This document shows, one piece after another, positions 4,544 to 7,589 of a stretch of 7,589 nucleotides of DNA. Position numbers and translations under genes: made by a program. Under the pieces are notes generated by a model. The model worked only from the letters and a program-made list of their open reading frames with translations. It did no database searches and was not told where the DNA came from. The stretch lies in contig JAFSTZ010000120.1 in NCBI GenBank assembly GCA_017445525.1, forward strand, positions 1 to 7,589, given 5' to 3'. The number at the start of each line of letters is the position of its first letter. Positions within the stretch are counted from its first letter, which is position 1. This DNA comes from Eubacterium sp. GTDB lineage: Bacteria > Bacillota > Clostridia > Lachnospirales > Lachnospiraceae.

Positions 4544-5614
4544 ATGAAACGAATATTATCAATTCTTGTAGCAGCCATCTATATGGTTGTTTCTTTGGTT
4601 GCCTGTGGTTCTACACAGGCAAAGAGTCCTGATAGCAGTGACAATAATGATGGTAAAAAACTGAAGATCGTCGCTACTATTTTTCCCGAATATGATTGGA
4701 TAAATGAGGTTCTCGGCAGCAGGGCTGACTCTGCGGATGTAACAATGCTTCTTGATAACGGCGTTGATCTGCATAGCTATCAGCCGTCAGCCGATGATAT
4801 CATGAAGATATCTGATTGTGATCTGTTTACATATGTCGGTGGCGAGTCGGATGAGTGGGTTGAGGACGCTCTCTCAGAGGCTGTAAATAAAAATATGCAG
4901 GTCATAAATCTTCTGGAGGTGCTCGGAGACGATGTTAAAAATGAGGAGATCGTCGAGGGCATGGAGCATGACCACGACCATGAGCATGAGCATGAGGAGG
5001 CCGAGGAGGATCAAGACCACGAACATGAGGAAGCCGAGGAGGATCAAGACCACGAACATGAGCACGAGGAGGAGAAGGACGAGCATGTATGGCTGTCTCT
5101 GAACAAGGCTCAGACGATCTGTGATGCCATCGCAGCTTCACTTGGAAAGATTGATGCGGATAATGCATCTGAGTATCAGAAAAATGCTGATGTATATAAA
5201 GCTAAGCTTGCAAGTCTTGATAAAGAGTATGCGGATGCTGTAGCGGCAGGAAGCAAAAAAACTCTTCTTTTCGGAGATCGTTTTCCGTTCAGATATCTTG
5301 TAGATGATTACGGACTTTCTTACTTTGCAGCATTTGCAGGATGTTCTGCAGAGACGGAGGCCAGCTTCGAAACGGTTATATTTTTATCGAAAAAAGTTGA
5401 TGAACTCGGACTTTCCGCTATCATGACGATCGAGGGAGATGATCACAGGATCGCTGAGACCATCAGGGACAATACATCCCAAAAGGATCAGGAGATTCTC
5501 ACCATGGATTCGATGCAGGCAACGACATCAGACGATGTAAAGGCCGGAAAAACATATCTGTCTATCATGCAGGAGAATCTTACAGTATTAAAAGAGGCAC
5601 TTAAGGAGAGATAA
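4544..5614 (+). CDS. znuA: Zinc/manganese ABC transporter substrate-binding lipoprotein
   Basis: This is a 356-residue cluster 9 (ZnuA/AdcA-type) metal-binding lipoprotein that captures metal outside the membrane for the adjacent permease. The signal peptide ends in lipobox LVAC, with Cys21 as lipid anchor. The N lobe has KIVATIFPEYDW (41-52) and GVDLHSYQPS (73-82), where H77 is the usual first metal ligand. An acidic His-rich loop (141-181) contains two tandem 11-residue repeats and leads into HVWLS, with H181 the second ligand. The usual third His motif is replaced by FGDRFPFRYL, which puts Asp or Arg there; as I recall, Clostridial relatives share this. A later IEGDDH segment may give the last ligand. 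ATG 4544 follows GGAGG (4531-4535) by 8 nt; a longer frame from 4496 would add 16 residues ahead of the signal peptide. The ATPase gene follows after 1 nt. The His-rich loop favours zinc, but manganese cannot be excluded. Confidence 0.93.
   Translation: MKRILSILVAAIYMVVSLVACGSTQAKSPDSSDNNDGKKLKIVATIFPEYDWINEVLGSRADSADVTMLLDNGVDLHSYQPSADDIMKISDCDLFTYVGGESDEWVEDALSEAVNKNMQVINLLEVLGDDVKNEEIVEGMEHDHDHEHEHEEAEEDQDHEHEEAEEDQDHEHEHEEEKDEHVWLSLNKAQTICDAIAASLGKIDADNASEYQKNADVYKAKLASLDKEYADAVAAGSKKTLLFGDRFPFRYLVDDYGLSYFAAFAGCSAETEASFETVIFLSKKVDELGLSAIMTIEGDDHRIAETIRDNTSQKDQEILTMDSMQATTSDDVKAGKTYLSIMQENLTVLKEALKER
4994..5059 (+). repeat. Two tandem 33-bp repeats in the His-rich loop
   Basis: Units 4994-5026 and 5027-5059 differ at a single third-codon position (gag versus gaa). 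Each encodes EEAEEDQDHEH (residues 151-161 and 162-172 of the binding protein). The near identity indicates a recent in-frame duplication, so loop length may vary between strains. Confidence 0.95.
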
Positions 5615-5615
5615 C

Positions 5616-6344
5616 ATGGCTTTGATCACTATTCAGGATCTGTCCTTGGGATACGACTCGGATATCATCATCGAGGACTTGAACTTTGAGGTGAATACCG
5701 GTGATTATCTCTGTATAGTCGGTGAAAACGGATCCGGAAAAACTACATTGATGAAAACTCTGCTTCATTTACAGGAGCCGATCCGGGGGCAGATCCTGTT
5801 TGGTGAAGGCCTGAAGAAAAATGAGATCGGATATCTTCCGCAACAAACCATAGTTCAAAAGGATTTTCCGGCATCTGTCAAGGAGATAGTGCTGTCAGGT
5901 TGTCAGGGAAGACTTGGCTTGAGACCATTCTATAGTGCGGGTGAAAAAGAGCTTGCAAAAACAAATATGAAAAGGATGGATATCACTGATCTTGCGGGAA
6001 GGTCCTTCAGAGAACTGTCAGGAGGACAGAAACAACGTGTTCTCCTCGCAAGGGCTCTATGTGCGACACAAAAGGTTATACTGCTTGATGAACCTGTTGC
6101 GGGGCTTGATCCTGTCGTAACGATGGAGATGTATGAGCTTATAAAAAGGCTGAATCAGGAAGGCATCACTATCATCATGATAAGTCATGATATAGCTGCG
6201 GCGGCTCGCTATGCTACGCACATACTTCATATAGGAAACGATATATTTTTCGGAACAAAGGATGAATACCTGAAAAGCAGTACCGGCAGGGAGTTTCGTG
6301 CCGGGCTTGAAACGAGCGGATTGATGGAGAAAGGAGATGCGTGA
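5616..6344 (+). CDS. znuC: Zinc/manganese ABC transporter ATP-binding protein
   Basis: This 242-residue ATPase drives the metal importer on the cytoplasmic face of the membrane. All ABC motifs are present: Walker A GENGSGKTT (36-44), Q-loop YLPQQ (73-77), signature LSGGQKQR (134-141), Walker B VILLDEP (154-160), D-loop AGLD (162-165) and switch His H191 in ISHD. Length and spacing are normal for ZnuC/AdcC/MntB-type subunits. AAGGAG (5603-5608) lies 7 nt before the ATG. The gene starts 1 nt after the binding-protein stop and ends overlapping the permease ATG (TGATG), so translation is tightly coupled. Metal identity is taken from the neighbours. Confidence 0.95.
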   Translation: MALITIQDLSLGYDSDIIIEDLNFEVNTGDYLCIVGENGSGKTTLMKTLLHLQEPIRGQILFGEGLKKNEIGYLPQQTIVQKDFPASVKEIVLSGCQGRLGLRPFYSAGEKELAKTNMKRMDITDLAGRSFRELSGGQKQRVLLARALCATQKVILLDEPVAGLDPVVTMEMYELIKRLNQEGITIIMISHDIAAAARYATHILHIGNDIFFGTKDEYLKSSTGREFRAGLETSGLMEKGDA

Positions 6345-7174
6345 TGTTTGACAAGCTGATCATTTATTTGCAGCATCCTCTGGTGATACGTGCGTTGATA
6401 GTCGGGATCCTCATAGCTCTTTGCTCTTCGCTTCTGGGCGTCACGCTGGTGCTTAAGAGGTATTCATTTATCGGTGACGGGCTTTCTCATGTTGCCTTTG
6501 GCGTGATGTCGATCGCAACAGTTTTGAACCTGTCAAACAACATGATCATCGTTCTTCCGGGGACGGTGCTGTGTGCGATCCTGCTTCTCCGGACCGGGCA
6601 GAATACAAAGATACAGGGTGATGCTGCTATAGCGATGGTATCTGTGGGTGCACTTGCTTTCGGATATCTGATAGTGAATATTTTTTCGGCGTCATCCAAT
6701 CTTACCGGTGATGTCTGCAGTACTTTGTTTGGAGCTACATCCATACTTACTCTTACCGATCGTGAGGTGTGGTTGTGTGTGATTTTGTCCGTAGTTGTGC
6801 TTTTTGTTTTTATTCTTTTTTATAACAAGATTTTTGCAGTGACTTTTGATGAAAGCTTTGCCAAGGCAGTAGGGACGAAAGCAAATGCATACAATCTTTT
6901 GATCGCAGTGATCATAGCCGTTATCATAGTTATGGCGATGAATCTGGTAGGGTCTCTTCTGATCTCGGCGCTTGTGATATTCCCTGCGCTGTCAGCTATG
7001 AGACTTTACAACAGTTTTAGAGCTGTTACCGTATGCTCGGCCGTTCTTTCGGTTATATGTGCGTTGTTTGGGATACTGATCTCTATCGTTGCAGGGACTC
7101 CGGTCGGGTCAACGATAGTGATAGTCGATGTCGTGGTATTTATATTGGCGATGATCGTTTCGAAGATTCGATAA
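6344..7174 (+). CDS. znuB: Zinc/manganese ABC transporter permease
   Basis: This 276-residue polytopic membrane protein of the ABC-3 (ZnuB/AdcB/MntC) family forms the metal channel, probably as a homodimer. About eight hydrophobic segments are visible, starting near residues 12-36. The family signatures FIGDGLSHVAFG, early in the protein, and GSLLISALVIFPALSAM, in the second half, are present. The start chosen is ATG 6344, since AAGGAG (6331-6336) lies 7 nt upstream; the preceding GTG at 6341 would be only 4 nt from it. The ATG overlaps the ATPase stop codon by one base. The lipoprotein gene follows after 18 nt in the same operon. Confidence 0.94.
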   Translation: MFDKLIIYLQHPLVIRALIVGILIALCSSLLGVTLVLKRYSFIGDGLSHVAFGVMSIATVLNLSNNMIIVLPGTVLCAILLLRTGQNTKIQGDAAIAMVSVGALAFGYLIVNIFSASSNLTGDVCSTLFGATSILTLTDREVWLCVILSVVVLFVFILFYNKIFAVTFDESFAKAVGTKANAYNLLIAVIIAVIIVMAMNLVGSLLISALVIFPALSAMRLYNSFRAVTVCSAVLSVICALFGILISIVAGTPVGSTIVIVDVVVFILAMIVSKIR

Positions 7175-7192
7175 GATACACGAGGTGAAGAT

Positions 7193-7589
7193 ATGAAGAG
7201 AAAAATGCTATTTATATCGGCGCTGGTGATGATAGCCATGATGGGCTTGGCCGGATGCAGTGATGCTGATACTTTGTCTTCCAAATCCTTTGGGGAAAGT
7301 ACGAGTGTTGATGATGTGCTGGATTCATATGTGGAGGAGTCAGATGATCTGACTCTTGTCACTCCGACGCCGGAGGAAAACATACCCGAAACGGTGATGC
7401 AGAGTTCAGAGGGGGTAGATGTAGATCTGACGCAGCTTTCTTCGACTATGGTCTATACAGAGGTCTACGGTATGATGGTTTCTCCTGAGGAGTATGTGGG
7501 GAAGAAGATCCGCATGGAAGGAAATTACGCTTCATATCACGATGAAGCGACCGGTAAAGATTACTCAGCCTGTATAATACAGGATGCAA
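7193..7589 (+). CDS. Lipoprotein of the metal-uptake operon, 3'-partial
   Basis: An open frame of 132 codons starts at ATG 7193, with GAGGTG 5 nt upstream (7182-7187), and runs off the window. The N-terminus is a signal peptide with lipobox LAGC (Cys22 anchor), so the product is exported and membrane-anchored. Residues 23-75 are acidic, Ser/Thr-rich linker sequence. A folded domain then begins, VDLTQLSSTMVYTEVYGM, followed by YVGKKIRMEGNY and a predicted strand up to ACIIQDA. The strand-rich pattern resembles an OB-like fold; I recall similar lipoproteins at the end of zinc operons in Clostridia, with a Cys-rich segment after this point that would lie outside the window. A metal-handling role is inferred from operon position. 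Confidence 0.85.
   Translation, partial: MKRKMLFISALVMIAMMGLAGCSDADTLSSKSFGESTSVDDVLDSYVEESDDLTLVTPTPEENIPETVMQSSEGVDVDLTQLSSTMVYTEVYGMMVSPEEYVGKKIRMEGNYASYHDEATGKDYSACIIQDA

Noticed and set aside
4874..5168. Minus-strand frames rich in Leu/Val or Arg/Pro/His opposite the binding-protein gene
   Set aside because: Their composition is the mirror of the GAG/CAT-rich His loop repeats, so they are shadows.
7006..7383. 125-residue minus-strand frame over the permease end and lipoprotein start
   Set aside because: It is antisense to two genes with good ribosome sites and lipoprotein/permease signatures.

Overview
The window looks like chromosomal DNA from a low-to-mid GC member of the Bacillota (Firmicutes), most likely class Clostridia and plausibly Lachnospiraceae. 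This is inferred from strong AGGAGG-type ribosome binding sites, sigma-A promoters of the TTGACA-N17-TATAAT type, Gram-positive style lipoproteins and the style of the proteins. No rRNA, tRNA, CRISPR array or insertion sequence was recognised.

Layout. (1) Positions 2-1663 (+) hold the 3' part of a MutS-like ATPase gene that begins upstream. (2) Positions 1680-2684 (-) encode an NAD(P)-dependent epimerase/dehydratase-type SDR protein. It converges on the MutS-like gene with a 16-nt gap. (3) Positions 2685-3061 are a 377-bp divergent intergenic region. It holds a minus-strand promoter for the SDR gene, a dyad, a near-consensus plus-strand promoter with an internal palindrome, and a roughly 205-nt leader rich in potential hairpins. 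(4) Positions 3062-3592 encode a five-helix membrane protein and 3741-3941 a 66-residue XRE-type repressor. The 148-bp gap between them can fold into a long nested hairpin. (5) A second near-consensus promoter overlaps the repressor stop codon and starts a zinc (or manganese) uptake operon: a small Cys-rich membrane protein (4146-4463), a lipoprotein substrate-binding protein (4544-5614), an ATPase (5616-6344), a permease (6344-7174) and a second lipoprotein that runs off the window (7193-7589).

How the parts may work together. The binding protein captures a divalent metal, probably zinc given its acidic His-rich loop, and passes it to the permease, powered by the ATPase. The Cys-rich protein and the downstream lipoprotein are probable accessory factors, judged from co-transcription only. 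The membrane protein/XRE pair looks like an autoregulated module. The 10-mer AATAGTAAAC lies inside the promoter of that module and over the -10 region of the metal operon, so one regulator may control both; this is a hypothesis. The predicted transcripts from both promoters also begin with a stable hairpin within about 13 nt of the -10 box.

The least explained parts are the module's structured leader, the nested hairpin with its overlapping 39-codon frame, and the shared operator-like sequence. No wholly new system is demonstrated here.
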